Below, piece by piece: positions 37,427-46,591 of a stretch of DNA of 49,029 nt. The notes under the pieces were generated by a model that searched no databases, had not been told where the DNA came from, and saw only the letters and a list, made by a program, of their open reading frames with translations. How positions within the stretch are numbered: position 1 is the first letter of the stretch; each line of letters starts with the position of its first letter. The stretch lies in contig JAPLFD010000002.1 of NCBI GenBank assembly GCA_026390835.1, positions 1 through 49,029 on the forward strand, given 5' to 3'. Origin of the DNA: Sphingobacteriales bacterium (GTDB taxonomy: Bacteria; Bacteroidota; Bacteroidia; Sphingobacteriales; Sphingobacteriaceae). The position numbers and the translations under genes are program-made.

Positions 37427-38866
37427 TTATAAGCCATATCTCGATTTTTCACTATTGTATTTAGCTTGAATTTCAGTCGTAGTTAGTTCCTTATCATAAA
37501 TTTTAAAGGTAGCCAAGTTCATCGTAATATAACGCCAACTGGCATCATTCCTCCAACCGCTAATAACACCCAAACCAGAATTAAAATTGGCTAAACTAGT
37601 ATTTTGAGAACCCGCCTGTTGAGAGAGTGATTGCGACACCCCATTTACAAAAATCTTATTACTCAGATAAGAACCTGTATTCATTACAAACACCAAATGC
37701 TTCCAATTATTCACAATTCCAAGTGCATTTACCTGGCTAGCACTAATTCCAAACAAATCACCAGCCGAGGTATTAAAGCCAAGTCCACCCCCACTTGTCC
37801 ATACATCGTATAGTAAAAAGCCGAAAAACATTCCATTGTTTAAGGAGCTAGCTTTTACCCACATCTCTACAGTAATGGTAGAAGCTGAACTTATTGGTAC
37901 ACCAAACTGAGCAAAACTATTGGACCCATTGGTAAATTGCATACTTCCTCCCCCAATACTTGCGCTATAGGTCATATTGTTGATGCTTACGTTGTTCCCA
38001 TTACCTGAAAGATCGTACCAGGTAATTCCACTGCCAGGATAACTAGTGGATTGCCCTGCATCTAGCCCGAAGACAATATCTAAATAATTAAGCTTTTCAT
38101 CAGAATATAATGCACTGATATCCCTTAAGGAAAGTGCGGTGGTGTAGACCCTAAAACGGCCTAAACGAAACGAGCCATAAGCACCTGAACCAAGACTAGT
38201 ACCATCTGCACAAGCTAAGCAATAATAGAGGCTATAGGTGTTTGCATGCTTATAAGGGGCTAAACGGCTTGCATCTTCTACTGTACCTGCCAACTGACCA
38301 TTGATATATGCTTTGGTGTAGCGGCCATCGTAGGTAAGCGCAACCAAGTACCAAGAATTTAAGGGTGTAGCAATACTAGAAGTAATACTGGCCAAATTCC
38401 AAAAGCGAAATTTCATCACACCACCCACCATTTCTATTTGCGAATCGTGCCAATTGGCATTTAAAGAGTTGATACCCTGTTCGCTCAAAATAACCCCATT
38501 GCTGGCAGTAGGATTTACCCACAGCAAAAGGCTAACATTATTATGCTTTAATCCGGCAGCACCACTAAATTTGGTTCCGAGATTAGTATTAGTCATCAGG
38601 TACTGTGAACTTGCAGATGAAAATACAAGGCTTTTTGGGGAGGTGGCAAATGCAGGAGAATTATAAAGTGTGGCGGAAGAATGGTTTGCCATATCATATA
38701 CAACACCTCCACTACCTGGGTAAGAGACTGTTTTAGAAAAATCATAGTCCAATACCAAACTAGATTTGGCCACACCTCCCGAATATGCAGGCAAAGCAAT
38801 TTGGGCCCAACTGAAACAGTTAAGGCCCAACATGAAAACAACCAGACTACTAAGCCGTTGAAGCAT
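37427..38866 (-). CDS. Secreted double LamG (concanavalin-like) protein
   Basis: A 479-residue exported protein. After a signal peptide (MLQRLSSLVVFMLGLNCFSWAQ) come two similar LamG/Laminin_G_3-like jelly rolls. The first is about residues 30-255 (LVLDYDFSKTVSYPGSGGVV...YDGRYTKAYINGQLAGTVEDA...RLGRFRVYTTAL). The second is about 262-479 (IVFGLDAGQSTSYPGSGITWYDLSGNGN...TITVEMWVKAS...IFVNGVSQSLS). Such domains usually bind carbohydrate or protein. No T9SS sorting domain is visible at the C-terminus, which ends EKSRYGL. Its start is 4 nt after the 274-residue gene, so it is part of unit B. Confidence 0.85.
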   Translation of the reverse strand: MLQRLSSLVVFMLGLNCFSWAQIALPAYSGGVAKSSLVLDYDFSKTVSYPGSGGVVYDMANHSSATLYNSPAFATSPKSLVFSSASSQYLMTNTNLGTKFSGAAGLKHNNVSLLLWVNPTASNGVILSEQGINSLNANWHDSQIEMVGGVMKFRFWNLASITSSIATPLNSWYLVALTYDGRYTKAYINGQLAGTVEDASRLAPYKHANTYSLYYCLACADGTSLGSGAYGSFRLGRFRVYTTALSLRDISALYSDEKLNYLDIVFGLDAGQSTSYPGSGITWYDLSGNGNNVSINNMTYSASIGGGSMQFTNGSNSFAQFGVPISSASTITVEMWVKASSLNNGMFFGFLLYDVWTSGGGLGFNTSAGDLFGISASQVNALGIVNNWKHLVFVMNTGSYLSNKIFVNGVSQSLSQQAGSQNTSLANFNSGLGVISGWRNDASWRYITMNLATFKIYDKELTTTEIQAKYNSEKSRYGL

Positions 38867-38870
38867 AAAT

Positions 38871-39695
38871 TTAGTTGCTCATTTCGCCCGAAGTAATAGC
38901 CACCGTACTAGATACGTATAAAATGGTAACAATGGAATATTGCCCAGCCGACTTGTTGAAGGCATTGCGGTTATTCACCGTTACCCCCGAACCTGTGAAC
39001 GTAAGCTGACCAGCACCATTTTGCAATACCATGCAGTTAAAACCTGCAGGCAAGGTGCTTGGTAGGGTAATGGTTCCGGCAGTGCTATTGGTGAAATTTA
39101 AAATTTTTCCATTATCTGTACTAGCCAGTGTATAAGTAGTACCAGATTGTGCATTAATATTTGCTGAAAAACCAGCAATAGTGGATGAAGCGGTATTACC
39201 ACCGGTTAATGTTCCACTCATGGTGGTGTTGCCTGAAAATGTTTTAGCACCTGCTAGTGTTTGCGTACCCGTGGTAACCAAGCCTCCATTGGTACCATCT
39301 GCCGGAGCCAAAGTTAAAACACCTCCTGTAATACTAGCTCCATTAGCAGTAGAAGAAGCACTAATAGTACCCACAGAACTTACAGCATTACCTGCAAAAG
39401 TTGTCCATGCAGAACCATTCCAGAAATAATATCCAGGCACAACATTGTTTGGTGAACTACCCGCCGTAGCCGTATTGTAAACTAATAAACCTGTTGCAGG
39501 ACTAGGAATAGGACCAGCAGCATTGGTAGCGGTTAACGCTACTCTTGGGGGCAAAAATCCCTTGTTAGTAGCACTTACTTCTAACCTAGCAGATGCATCG
39601 GGACTGGTTGTACCAATACCCGTTTGTGCAAATGCGCCAAGGCTACTAAACAAACATGCTATGTAAATTATCTTTTTCATGAATCTCATTTTCAT
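38871..39695 (-). CDS. Short secreted fibre-like protein with tail-fibre-type distal domain
   Basis: A 274-residue exported protein; an alternative start is five codons in, at MKKIIYIACLFSSLGAFAQ. It begins with the Bacteroidota motif TGIGTTSPDASARLEVSATN, followed by GFLPPRVALTATNA. Residues 105-153 carry the neck module shared with its neighbours (ASITGGVLTLAPADGTN...GTQTLAGAKTFSGN). The distal part (about 185-274) is beta-rich (NGKILNFTNSTAGTITLPS; CMVLQNGAGQLTFTGSG) like distal domains of phage tail proteins. There is no CTD. The role is unknown; it may be a minor fibre component. Confidence 0.7.
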   Translation of the reverse strand: MKMRFMKKIIYIACLFSSLGAFAQTGIGTTSPDASARLEVSATNKGFLPPRVALTATNAAGPIPSPATGLLVYNTATAGSSPNNVVPGYYFWNGSAWTTFAGNAVSSVGTISASSTANGASITGGVLTLAPADGTNGGLVTTGTQTLAGAKTFSGNTTMSGTLTGGNTASSTIAGFSANINAQSGTTYTLASTDNGKILNFTNSTAGTITLPSTLPAGFNCMVLQNGAGQLTFTGSGVTVNNRNAFNKSAGQYSIVTILYVSSTVAITSGEMSN

Positions 39696-39715
39696 ATATT
39701 CTGTTAACCGCCCTA

Positions 39716-42700
39716 TTAGAACAATCCTCTAAATACCACCCATTGCGTACCATCAGATATCAATTTTACCCAGTTGTTAGAGGCCTCAATACCTAACGTA
39801 ATGGAGGTGGCGGCGGCGCTAGCATTATCTTGGAAGATGGTTTCTGTGCCCGAACGTTGAACGGTTAAAGTAAAGCCACTTTTATTTTTAATGATGATTT
39901 CTTTACCAGCATTACTTGCTGCGGCAGGTAAGGTAAACGTAGCTGCGGCACTGGCTGCACTTCCAAAAAATACATATTTATCAGACAATAAAATGGTATA
40001 GGCACCGGTTTTAGTTTGAACATCTCCACTTCCATACGACCAAGAAGCTAAACCATTAGCATCAGAGGTTAACACTTTACCTGCAGCGGGGCTGCCCCCT
40101 GAAATTTTCACTGTACCCGCAATAACCGTATTTCCGGTACTTGCATCAACCGTAAATTTATCAGTATTAACCGCTACATTTCCAGTAACCCCTAAGGTTC
40201 CACCTACAGTCGTGTTACCTGTTAAGGTTGATGCGCCAGTTACCGCCAAAGTTGATGATAAGGAGGTTGCGCCGGTTACACCTAAGGTACCACCTACGGT
40301 TGTGTTACCTGTTAACGTACTTGCACCGGTTACGCCTAAAGTTCCTGCCACGGCAGTATTTCCACTCGTAGCGGCTACGGTAAATTTATTGGTATTTACT
40401 GCAACATCGCCTGTTACTCCTAAGGTTGAAGATAAGGTAGTGGCGCCAGTGATACCTAAGGTTCCTCCTACAGTGGTATTACCTGTTAAGGTTGATGCAC
40501 CTGTTACGGCCAATGTTGAAGATAAGCTAGTTGCGCCAGTTACGCCCAAAGTTGAGGATAAGCTAGTTGCACCAGTTACACCCAAAGTTCCGCCTACACT
40601 GGTATTGCCTGTTAAGGTTGATGCACCAATTACAGCTAATGTTGAAGCTAAGCTAGTTGCACCGGTTACACCTAAGGTTCCACCTACACTAGTGTTACCA
40701 CTAAAGGTTTTGTTACCTGCTGCAGTTTGGTTTTCTGTCAAATCCACAAAGTTTTGAGAAGATGAACCTGTACCGCCATTGGCTACTGGCAGAATGCCGC
40801 TTACGCCACTAGTTAAACTAGTACTTGGAATGCTTTCCCAAGTAGCATTACCATTCGCATCGGATGTAAGTACTTTATTGGCTGCTGCTCCGGTGGTTAT
40901 TTTTACAGATGATAGAGTTGTTGCGCCCGTTACTCCAAGGGTACCGCCTACGCTAGTATTCCCGGTTAAGGTTGATGCGCCAGTAACACCTAAGGTTCCG
41001 CCAACACTCGTATTGCCTGTTAAGGTTGATGCACCCGTTACACCTAAGGTTCCGCCTATGCTTGCATTATTAGTAACACTTGCACTATTTAACGTTGCAG
41101 CACCACTAGCACTAAGTGTTGATAAAGAAGTGGCTCCAGTTACGCCTAAAGTTCCGCCTACACTGGTATTGCCTGTTAAGGTTGATGCACCGGTTACAGC
41201 TAATGTTGAGGCTAAGCTAGTTGCGCCGGTTACGGCTAAAGTTCCGCCTATGCTTGTATTCCCAGTTAAAGTTGAAGCGCCTGTTACGCCTAAAGTTCCG
41301 CCTAGACTCGTGTTTCCGCTAAAGGTTTTATTGCCAGCTATTGTTTGATCCGTAGTTAAATCCACGAAATTTTGAGTAGCAGAACCCGTACCACCATTGG
41401 CAACCGAAATAGGTCCAGCTAATTTTGCATTTGTTACACTAGCATCCGCTATTTTACTAGTCGTGATGGCACCTGCTGCCACTACGGGTGCATCTGCTGT
41501 ACCAGTTAAATCGCCTGCCAGTTGAATCTTACCTTTAGTTGAAGCGTTGGCATCAGGTACAGTTGCATCACTTCCGGCTGCGCCTTGTGGGCCGGTTGCA
41601 CCTGCCGGGCCTTGTGGGCCGGCAACACCTTGTGGACCTTGTGGACCTTGTGTACCTGTTGCACCTGTTGCACCAACCAAACTTACTCCTGTTGGCCATG
41701 TACCAGAGGCTTTAGGACCAAAAATAGTTGATGAGCTTGTGTTGATGTAAAAATCACCATCAGTTCCTTCTGATGTTGGATTTGATGAACCACTCAAAAC
41801 TGTTTTACCATCTGCTCCAGCTATACCCTGTATACCCTGTATACCCTGCGGGCCTTGTGCACCCGTTGCACCGGTAGCACCGGTAACTCCAATTGCACCT
41901 TGAATTCCTTGCGGGCCTTGTGCACCTATTGCGCCAGTTGCACCTGTTGCACCAACCAAACTAACTCCTGCAGGCCAAGTACCAGATGCTTTTGGTCCAA
42001 AAATTGTTGAATTGATAACATTAATATAAAAATCACCATCGTTTCCTTCTTTTGTTGGTTCAGCTGAACCGCTCTGAGCGCCTGTAGGACCTTGTGGACC
42101 ATCCGCACCTTGAGGGCCTTGCATACCTTGTAATCCTTGTGGACCATCCGCACCTTGGGGGCCAATGGCACCAATTAAACTCACACCCGATGGCCAAGTG
42201 CCTGATGTTTTAGGACCAAAAAGAGTAGAAGAGCTTGTGTTGATGTAAAAATCTCCATCAGTTCCTTCTGAGGTGGGATCTATTGAACCGCTCAAAACTG
42301 TTTTACCATCGGCTCCTACTATACCTTGAATACCTTGTATACCTTGTATACCTTGAGGGCCTTGTGCACCAGTGGCGCCAATAGCACCCTGTATACCTTG
42401 AGGGCCTTGTGCACCAGTGGCACCTGTTGCACCAACTAAACTTACTCCTGTTGACCACGTACCAGATGCTTTGGGTCCAAAAATTGTGGAGTTAATGACA
42501 TTAATATAAAAATCACCATCATTTCCTTCGTTTGTTGGATCAGCTGAACCGCTCAAAACTGTTTTACCATCTGCACCAGCTAATCCTTGGACTCCCCGAT
42601 CGCCTTTATCCCCTTGAAGACCTTGAGCGCCTGTTGCACCTTGTGGACCTTGAATCCCCTGATCGCCTTTATCTCCTTGTAGACCTTGGGCTCCAGTTGG

Positions 42701-43984
42701 ACCTTGAAGACCTTGAATTCCCTGATCGCCTTTATCTCCTTGTAAACCTTGAGCACCAGTAGGACCTTGAAGACCTTGAGCACCAGTAGGACCTAGTGAA
42801 CCTTGAATTCCCTGATCGCCTTTATCTCCTTGAATACCTTGCAGTCCGGCGGGGCCAGTGGCACCTGTTAATCCAGTTGGGCCTTGCGGGCCGGTGAGGC
42901 CAGTGGCACCTGTTAATCCAGTTGGGCCCTGTGGACCGGTGGGGCCAGTAGAACCTGTTAAACCAGTTGGGCCTTGTGGACCTATGGGGCCAGCAGGACC
43001 GGTTAAACCGATAGAGCCTTGAAGACCCTGTGGGCCTACAGAACCGGTAGGGCCTTGAAGACCCTGAACTCCTTGAAGTCCCTGCGGACCTTGCGCTCCA
43101 GTAGCTCCCAGTAGGCTGACCCCTGTAGGCCAAACTCCGGCTGCCTTCGGACCAAAAATAGTAGAGTTAGCCGTATTGATATAAAAATCACCATTTATAC
43201 CAACTGCCACACTCGGATTTGTAGTTCCACTTAAAAGCGTTTTTCCATCAGCACCTGTAGCGCCAGTTGGACCTTGCGGACCTGCAGAACCGGTAGAACC
43301 GGTAGCTCCAGCTGGACCTTGCGGACCAGTAGCACCTGCTGGACCAGTTGGACCCTGTGGTCCGGTAGCGCCAGAATCGTTTGCTGGAGCCCATGCCGTG
43401 CCGTTCCATTTAAGTACTTGGCCGGTTGCCGGATTTGTTATACTGATTGGAGAACCTTGTAATTTTGAAATTGTTGGGTTGGGATAGGTTCCTGTTAAGT
43501 CGCCACCAGCTGTGCCAGCTGCACCACCTCCTCCCGAACTTGCCGAACCTGAAGTTGCAGCATACAGCGCATAAGGCACTGCTTGAAGTTGGGTAGTTCC
43601 CAAATCGCTATACGTAGAACCAGCATTTGGATCTATTTCTACCTGTAGAAATTTAGTTCCAGTAGCCCAATTTACACCTCCCAAGGTACCTGTTTGTGAA
43701 AGCGCTCCGTTTGAACCAATTACGAGTGTAAACAAACCGAAATTATTGGTAGTTACCCTACGGGTTTCTGTATACACCGGCGTGCCGCTTGCGCTGCCAT
43801 CTTTGATGGTTAAGCGAATGCTAATTTGCTTGGCAACCAATGGGCTACCATCTGTATTTCTTGCTACACCTTGGTAGTTAAACCCGGGTTGTTGTTGCGC
43901 AAAAGCACTTCCACTTAGTAGTCCTGCGAATAACAAGAGTAAAAATGATAGTTTTTTGAAGGTAGTATTATAATTCATAGTCAT
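39716..43984 (-). CDS. Large collagen-like fibre protein with VTG tandem repeats
   Basis: A 1422-residue secreted protein. Signal peptide about 1-29 (GSAFAQ). Residues 33-142 are the N-terminal domain shared with fibre proteins 1 and 2 ([15 protein letters not shown]...[13 protein letters not shown]). Residues 205-805 are collagen-like Gly-X-Y repeats (GPQGPTG) broken by five DFYIN modules (DFYIN at 266, 491, 578, 651 and 744). Residues 881-1290 are tandem beta-type repeats of [18 protein letters not shown] form. Residues 1320-1422 are a distal beta domain. The design is that of a long trimeric fibre, which is inference. There is no T9SS CTD. A second ATG lies two codons in. Confidence 0.9.
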   Translation of the reverse strand: MTMNYNTTFKKLSFLLLLFAGLLSGSAFAQQQPGFNYQGVARNTDGSPLVAKQISIRLTIKDGSASGTPVYTETRRVTTNNFGLFTLVIGSNGALSQTGTLGGVNWATGTKFLQVEIDPNAGSTYSDLGTTQLQAVPYALYAATSGSASSGGGGAAGTAGGDLTGTYPNPTISKLQGSPISITNPATGQVLKWNGTAWAPANDSGATGPQGPTGPAGATGPQGPAGATGSTGSAGPQGPTGATGADGKTLLSGTTNPSVAVGINGDFYINTANSTIFGPKAAGVWPTGVSLLGATGAQGPQGLQGVQGLQGPTGSVGPQGLQGSIGLTGPAGPIGPQGPTGLTGSTGPTGPQGPTGLTGATGLTGPQGPTGLTGATGPAGLQGIQGDKGDQGIQGSLGPTGAQGLQGPTGAQGLQGDKGDQGIQGLQGPTGAQGLQGDKGDQGIQGPQGATGAQGLQGDKGDRGVQGLAGADGKTVLSGSADPTNEGNDGDFYINVINSTIFGPKASGTWSTGVSLVGATGATGAQGPQGIQGAIGATGAQGPQGIQGIQGIQGIVGADGKTVLSGSIDPTSEGTDGDFYINTSSSTLFGPKTSGTWPSGVSLIGAIGPQGADGPQGLQGMQGPQGADGPQGPTGAQSGSAEPTKEGNDGDFYINVINSTIFGPKASGTWPAGVSLVGATGATGAIGAQGPQGIQGAIGVTGATGATGAQGPQGIQGIQGIAGADGKTVLSGSSNPTSEGTDGDFYINTSSSTIFGPKASGTWPTGVSLVGATGATGTQGPQGPQGVAGPQGPAGATGPQGAAGSDATVPDANASTKGKIQLAGDLTGTADAPVVAAGAITTSKIADASVTNAKLAGPISVANGGTGSATQNFVDLTTDQTIAGNKTFSGNTSLGGTLGVTGASTLTGNTSIGGTLAVTGATSLASTLAVTGASTLTGNTSVGGTLGVTGATSLSTLSASGAATLNSASVTNNASIGGTLGVTGASTLTGNTSVGGTLGVTGASTLTGNTSVGGTLGVTGATTLSSVKITTGAAANKVLTSDANGNATWESIPSTSLTSGVSGILPVANGGTGSSSQNFVDLTENQTAAGNKTFSGNTSVGGTLGVTGATSLASTLAVIGASTLTGNTSVGGTLGVTGATSLSSTLGVTGATSLSSTLAVTGASTLTGNTTVGGTLGITGATTLSSTLGVTGDVAVNTNKFTVAATSGNTAVAGTLGVTGASTLTGNTTVGGTLGVTGATSLSSTLAVTGASTLTGNTTVGGTLGVTGNVAVNTDKFTVDASTGNTVIAGTVKISGGSPAAGKVLTSDANGLASWSYGSGDVQTKTGAYTILLSDKYVFFGSAASAAATFTLPAAASNAGKEIIIKNKSGFTLTVQRSGTETIFQDNASAAATSITLGIEASNNWVKLISDGTQWVVFRGLF
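40115..41344 (-). repeat. Tandem protein-coding repeats (STLTGNT / GGTLGVTGA units)
   Basis: Encodes residues 881-1290 of the collagen-like protein. Units alternate between a longer [18 protein letters not shown] form and shorter [12 protein letters not shown] forms. The motif STLTGNT occurs eight times. Nucleotide units are close but not identical, so copy number could change by recombination or slippage. Confidence 0.9.
41570..43372 (-). repeat. Collagen-like Gly-X-Y coding repeat region with five DFYIN modules
   Basis: Encodes residues 205-805. Gly at every third position ([19 protein letters not shown]) alternates with five copies of a module of about 45 residues containing DGKTVLSG...GDFYIN...STIFGPK...[10 protein letters not shown]. 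The fourth copy lacks the leading GADGKTVL part and joins the collagen stretch at GAQSGSAEP. Confidence 0.92.
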
Positions 43985-43993
43985 AATAAATTA

Positions 43994-44518
43994 TTATCTA
44001 ATGATGGTTAAATAGCCTTTTTTAAGACCGACCGTATCTGCTTTTTTCAATTTAAGAATGTAGTAATAGGTATCTTGGTTGAGTGGAAGATTGTTCGAAA
44101 CACCAGTCCACGTATTTTTATAATTGACAGCTTGGAATACAATTCTTCCAGCTCTATCGTAAACAGTTACCTCATTTTCGGGGTATTGTTCGATATTCTC
44201 AATCACCCACGTTTCGTTTTCGCCATCGTTATTTGGCGAAAGAATATTGTTCGGAACAATGTTAAATCCGTTTAAAATACTGGCATCTAGTACCTTAAGG
44301 GGTTGTAAAAAACCATTGGTTACGGTTAGGTTTTGGGCTACAGCGGTTTCTACCAAGATCATTTCGCCCACGCTCCATTCGTAGGTAACGTTGGCTAGTT
44401 GCGCACTGCCGCCCGATATGTTGAGCACAGTAGGTGTAGCAGGTGCACCTTGCCCCAATACCACCGTAAACGACAGCATACAAACAACTAAAGCAGGTAA
44501 AAATATCGACTTGAACAT
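43994..44518 (-). CDS. Mini-CHU_C protein 2 (small secreted protein with T9SS type B sorting domain)
   Basis: A 174-residue exported protein; an ATG eight codons upstream (44542) is possible, but MFKSIFLPALVVCMLSFTVVLGQ gives a cleaner signal peptide. The short middle segment holds the motif YEWSVGEMILVETAV...TNGFLQP. The C-terminal 82 residues or so are a CHU_C domain (LSPNNDGENETWVIENIEQ...VYDRAGRIVFQ...DTYYYILKL...GYLTIIR). It has almost no effector region. It heads unit B and ends 9 nt before the collagen-like gene, so the two are probably translated together. Confidence 0.9.
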   Translation of the reverse strand: MFKSIFLPALVVCMLSFTVVLGQGAPATPTVLNISGGSAQLANVTYEWSVGEMILVETAVAQNLTVTNGFLQPLKVLDASILNGFNIVPNNILSPNNDGENETWVIENIEQYPENEVTVYDRAGRIVFQAVNYKNTWTGVSNNLPLNQDTYYYILKLKKADTVGLKKGYLTIIR

Positions 44519-44643
44519 TCGCTTTTGAGCAAAAAAAGGCATTTTTAACAGTTAAAACTTACTATTGGTATACAGTTATACTGATGTGTGCCCGCGAAAT
44601 TAAAAAATGGATTGAGGAATGCTCAAGAAATGGAGATCAAACA

Positions 44644-44669
44644 AGTCCAATTTTATAAAAAAGTGGACT
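44644..44669. repeat. A/T-cored palindrome upstream of surface unit B
   Basis: Arms AGTCCA and TGGACT flank an A/T-rich core that also pairs in part. It lies about 125 nt upstream of mini-CHU_C 2 (measured to 44518). It is similar in arms, core and orientation to 48874-48900. Confidence 0.55.
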
Positions 44670-44756
44670 AATACGTGCATCATAAAATAGCAAAAACTGA
44701 AACAGCAAAATATCCGTGAGGATTAACAACTTAACCCCGCTTTTTGAGGAATAAAA

Positions 44757-44777
44757 AAGGCCCGATTTACGGGCCTT
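44757..44777 (-). terminator. Terminator of surface unit A
   Basis: Stem AAGGCCCG / CGGGCCTT with a 5-nt loop. On the minus strand it follows the fibre protein 2 stop by about 9 nt and is followed by TTTTTT. Confidence 0.88.
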
Positions 44778-44785
44778 AAAAAAAT

Positions 44786-46006
44786 TTAGTAATACACTAC
44801 CCGCAGTGTAACAACTGACCAAGGATCTAACAATACTTTAATATTAAATGAATGGTTGTCGCTTGCTTGGCCACGTAAATAGGGAGTGAGTTCAAATTCA
44901 TAGGAATGGTAAGCTCCTGCAATTGTTAAGGCAGGACCACCACTTGAGGTTCCATATATTTCTGAAAACGCAGTAGTGAAAGTAGAAACTATCCATGGAC
45001 TTTGAAGTGGTTGCGATGTCCCATTCTCAATACGGGAGGTATTGTACGCTCCCCACTCAGATTCTAGATTTGTGGTACGTTTAATTTCAATTTTTTGACT
45101 TTGATGATTGTATCTAAACACCATACCCCCCACTTCAATTTCAGAATTGGTAGTAGCCGTAGTAGAATATTGATTTACCCGTGATTGTTTATAGGTAGGT
45201 CCGCCACCAGCACCACCAACAGTTTGCCACGATGCCGTGCCTGTGCCGTTGGTAACCAAGGCTTGGCCACTAGCACCATCGGTATTGGGGTAGGTAATGG
45301 CTCCGGTAGTTAACTTACCCGTAACTACAAGGTCATTAGTAAAAGTTTTGGCGCCAGCAAAGCTTTGTGCACCAGTAGTGACAATACCAGCATTCGTGGC
45401 ATCGGCAGGAGCTAAATTCAATACACCACTCGTAATACTAGCGGCATTGGGAGTAGCAGTAGCTGCCACAGCACCTACCGTAATACTTGAACCTGCCGCT
45501 TCGTTTGCTGGGGCCCAAGTGGTGCCGTTATATTTTAAAATTTGGTTGGCCGTTGGAGCGGTAGTGCTTAGTGCTTTGCCTTGTATCTTGGCTACATCGT
45601 TGGCATATAACGCATAAGGTACAGCTTGCAGTTGGGTGGTACCCATATCTACAAAATTATTGGCGCCATCGGGGTCTAATTCCACTTGTAAGAATTTGGC
45701 TCCCGTTGCCCAGTTTACGCCGGCTAGGGTACCAGTTTGGCTGGCTGCGCCAGTGCTGCCTATTACCACATTAAACAAACCAAATTTGTTGGTGGTGGTA
45801 CTGCGGGTTTCGGTATATACTACCGTACCGCTTACAGTTAAATCGCGAATGCTTAATTTTAGTTTAATGTTTTGATCGGCTACGGGTGCTCCGCTGGCTC
45901 GGCGGGCTAGGCCTTGGTAATTGATGCCGGTTTGGGCTTGTGCGCTGTTGCCAAGCGTCCATAAAACTAGCAAGGCTAGTATGCGTACATTTTTTAGTGC
46001 GTTCAT
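44786..46006 (-). CDS. Secreted fibre protein 2
   Basis: A 406-residue exported protein with a signal peptide ending NSAQAQ. Residues 25-135 are the N-terminal domain TGINYQGLARRASGAPV...VPYALYA. Then come the linker GKALSTTAPTANQILKYNGT and the neck module ASITSGVLNLAPADATN...GAQSFAGAKTF, ending near residue 222. The first 198 residues after the signal are nearly identical to fibre protein 1. The tip, about residues 250-406, is unrelated (EVGGMVFRYNHQSQKIEIKR...HSYEFELTPYLRG). No T9SS CTD is visible. It starts 3 nt after mini-CHU_C 1, its likely partner, and ends unit A. Confidence 0.85.
   Translation of the reverse strand: MNALKNVRILALLVLWTLGNSAQAQTGINYQGLARRASGAPVADQNIKLKLSIRDLTVSGTVVYTETRSTTTNKFGLFNVVIGSTGAASQTGTLAGVNWATGAKFLQVELDPDGANNFVDMGTTQLQAVPYALYANDVAKIQGKALSTTAPTANQILKYNGTTWAPANEAAGSSITVGAVAATATPNAASITSGVLNLAPADATNAGIVTTGAQSFAGAKTFTNDLVVTGKLTTGAITYPNTDGASGQALVTNGTGTASWQTVGGAGGGPTYKQSRVNQYSTTATTNSEIEVGGMVFRYNHQSQKIEIKRTTNLESEWGAYNTSRIENGTSQPLQSPWIVSTFTTAFSEIYGTSSGGPALTIAGAYHSYEFELTPYLRGQASDNHSFNIKVLLDPWSVVTLRVVYY
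45341..45934 (-). repeat. Long paralogous repeat, copy in fibre protein 2
   Basis: About 594 bp encoding residues 25-222. It matches 47249-47833 with scattered, mostly silent differences. The repeat starts just after the signal peptide and stops abruptly at the KTF of the neck module. Confidence 0.9.
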
Positions 46007-46009
46007 AAC

Positions 46010-46522
46010 TTATTTTATAATGGTAATAAATCCTTTTTTGCTAACCATGCGCCCTTCGCGGGGTACGGTCAATACAAAGTAATAGGTATCTTCAGCTAAA
46101 GGACTTCCGTTAAACTGTCCGTTCCAATCGTTTTGGTAGTTTTTGGTTTGAAAAACCACACGGCCTGCACGATCAAATACCATAACCTCGTTGATGGGAA
46201 AATCTATCAGATTTTCAATTACCCAGGTATCGTTTTTACCATCGTTGTTAGGGCTCATGGTATTGTTTGCAATTACGCTCATGCCGCCTCCGGCATAAGT
46301 ATCTACTTGTTTGTCTGTTTGTAAAAAACCATTGTTTAGCGTGGTTTTCTCTGCAAATACACTTTGCACCAAGGCCAATTCGCCCACACTCCACTCGTAG
46401 GTAATGTTGAGGTAGGTTTTACTTCCGCCGGTGTTGTTAAGCACCTTATGTGCCGTGTTTTGGGCAAAAGACGTTAAGCCAAAACTCACTAGCAGGAACG
46501 TTAAAAAAGTTTTATTTTTCAT
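46010..46522 (-). CDS. Mini-CHU_C protein 1 (small secreted protein with T9SS type B sorting domain)
   Basis: A 170-residue exported protein. Signal peptide MKNKTFLTFLLVSFGLTSFAQ, then a short segment with YEWSVGELALVQSVFA...NNGFLQT (motif at 42-48). A CHU_C domain fills residues 86-170 (MSPNNDGKNDTWVIENLID...VFDRAGRVVFQ...DTYYFVLTV...KGFITIIK). It is paralogous to mini-CHU_C 2 over its whole length. It lies 3 nt upstream of fibre protein 2, so coupled translation is likely. It may serve as a surface anchor or carrier; that role is inference. Confidence 0.9.
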   Translation of the reverse strand: MKNKTFLTFLLVSFGLTSFAQNTAHKVLNNTGGSKTYLNITYEWSVGELALVQSVFAEKTTLNNGFLQTDKQVDTYAGGGMSVIANNTMSPNNDGKNDTWVIENLIDFPINEVMVFDRAGRVVFQTKNYQNDWNGQFNGSPLAEDTYYFVLTVPREGRMVSKKGFITIIK

Positions 46523-46591
46523 AAACTGTGATGCTAAATATTAATGTAAGTTTATCCAATTTAAACTAGGTGCAATGATGGATCCAGAATT

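Larger units (their letters stand above)
44543..44785. promoter_or_regulatory. Intergenic region separating surface units A and B
   Basis: This 243-nt gap holds the terminator of unit A (44757-44777) and an A/T-rich palindrome at 44644-44669 (arms AGTCCA / TGGACT with an A/T core). The palindrome resembles one upstream of unit A. No gene was found. The promoter of unit B must be here or absent, but no exact TAnnTTTG match was recognised. Confidence 0.5.

Noticed and set aside
37380-38873. Decamer CATAAATTTA occurring at 37380, 37410 and 38864
   Set aside because: One copy is formed by adjacent stop and start codons and the sequence is A/T rich; probably chance rather than an operator.
40212-41348. 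Two long plus-strand open frames (181 and 189 codons) rich in Val, Pro and Lys
   Set aside because: They are antisense to the VTG repeats of the collagen-like gene. The repeated codons simply lack stops on the other strand, and there is no start context or family match.
41570-43372. Repeat region as a possible CRISPR array
   Set aside because: The repeats are irregular, in frame and encode Gly-X-Y; there are no constant repeats with unique spacers and no cas genes.
44637-44822. Short minus-strand frame across the end of fibre protein 2 and the terminator
   Set aside because: It overlaps a real gene in another frame and runs through a terminator hairpin; no recognisable protein.
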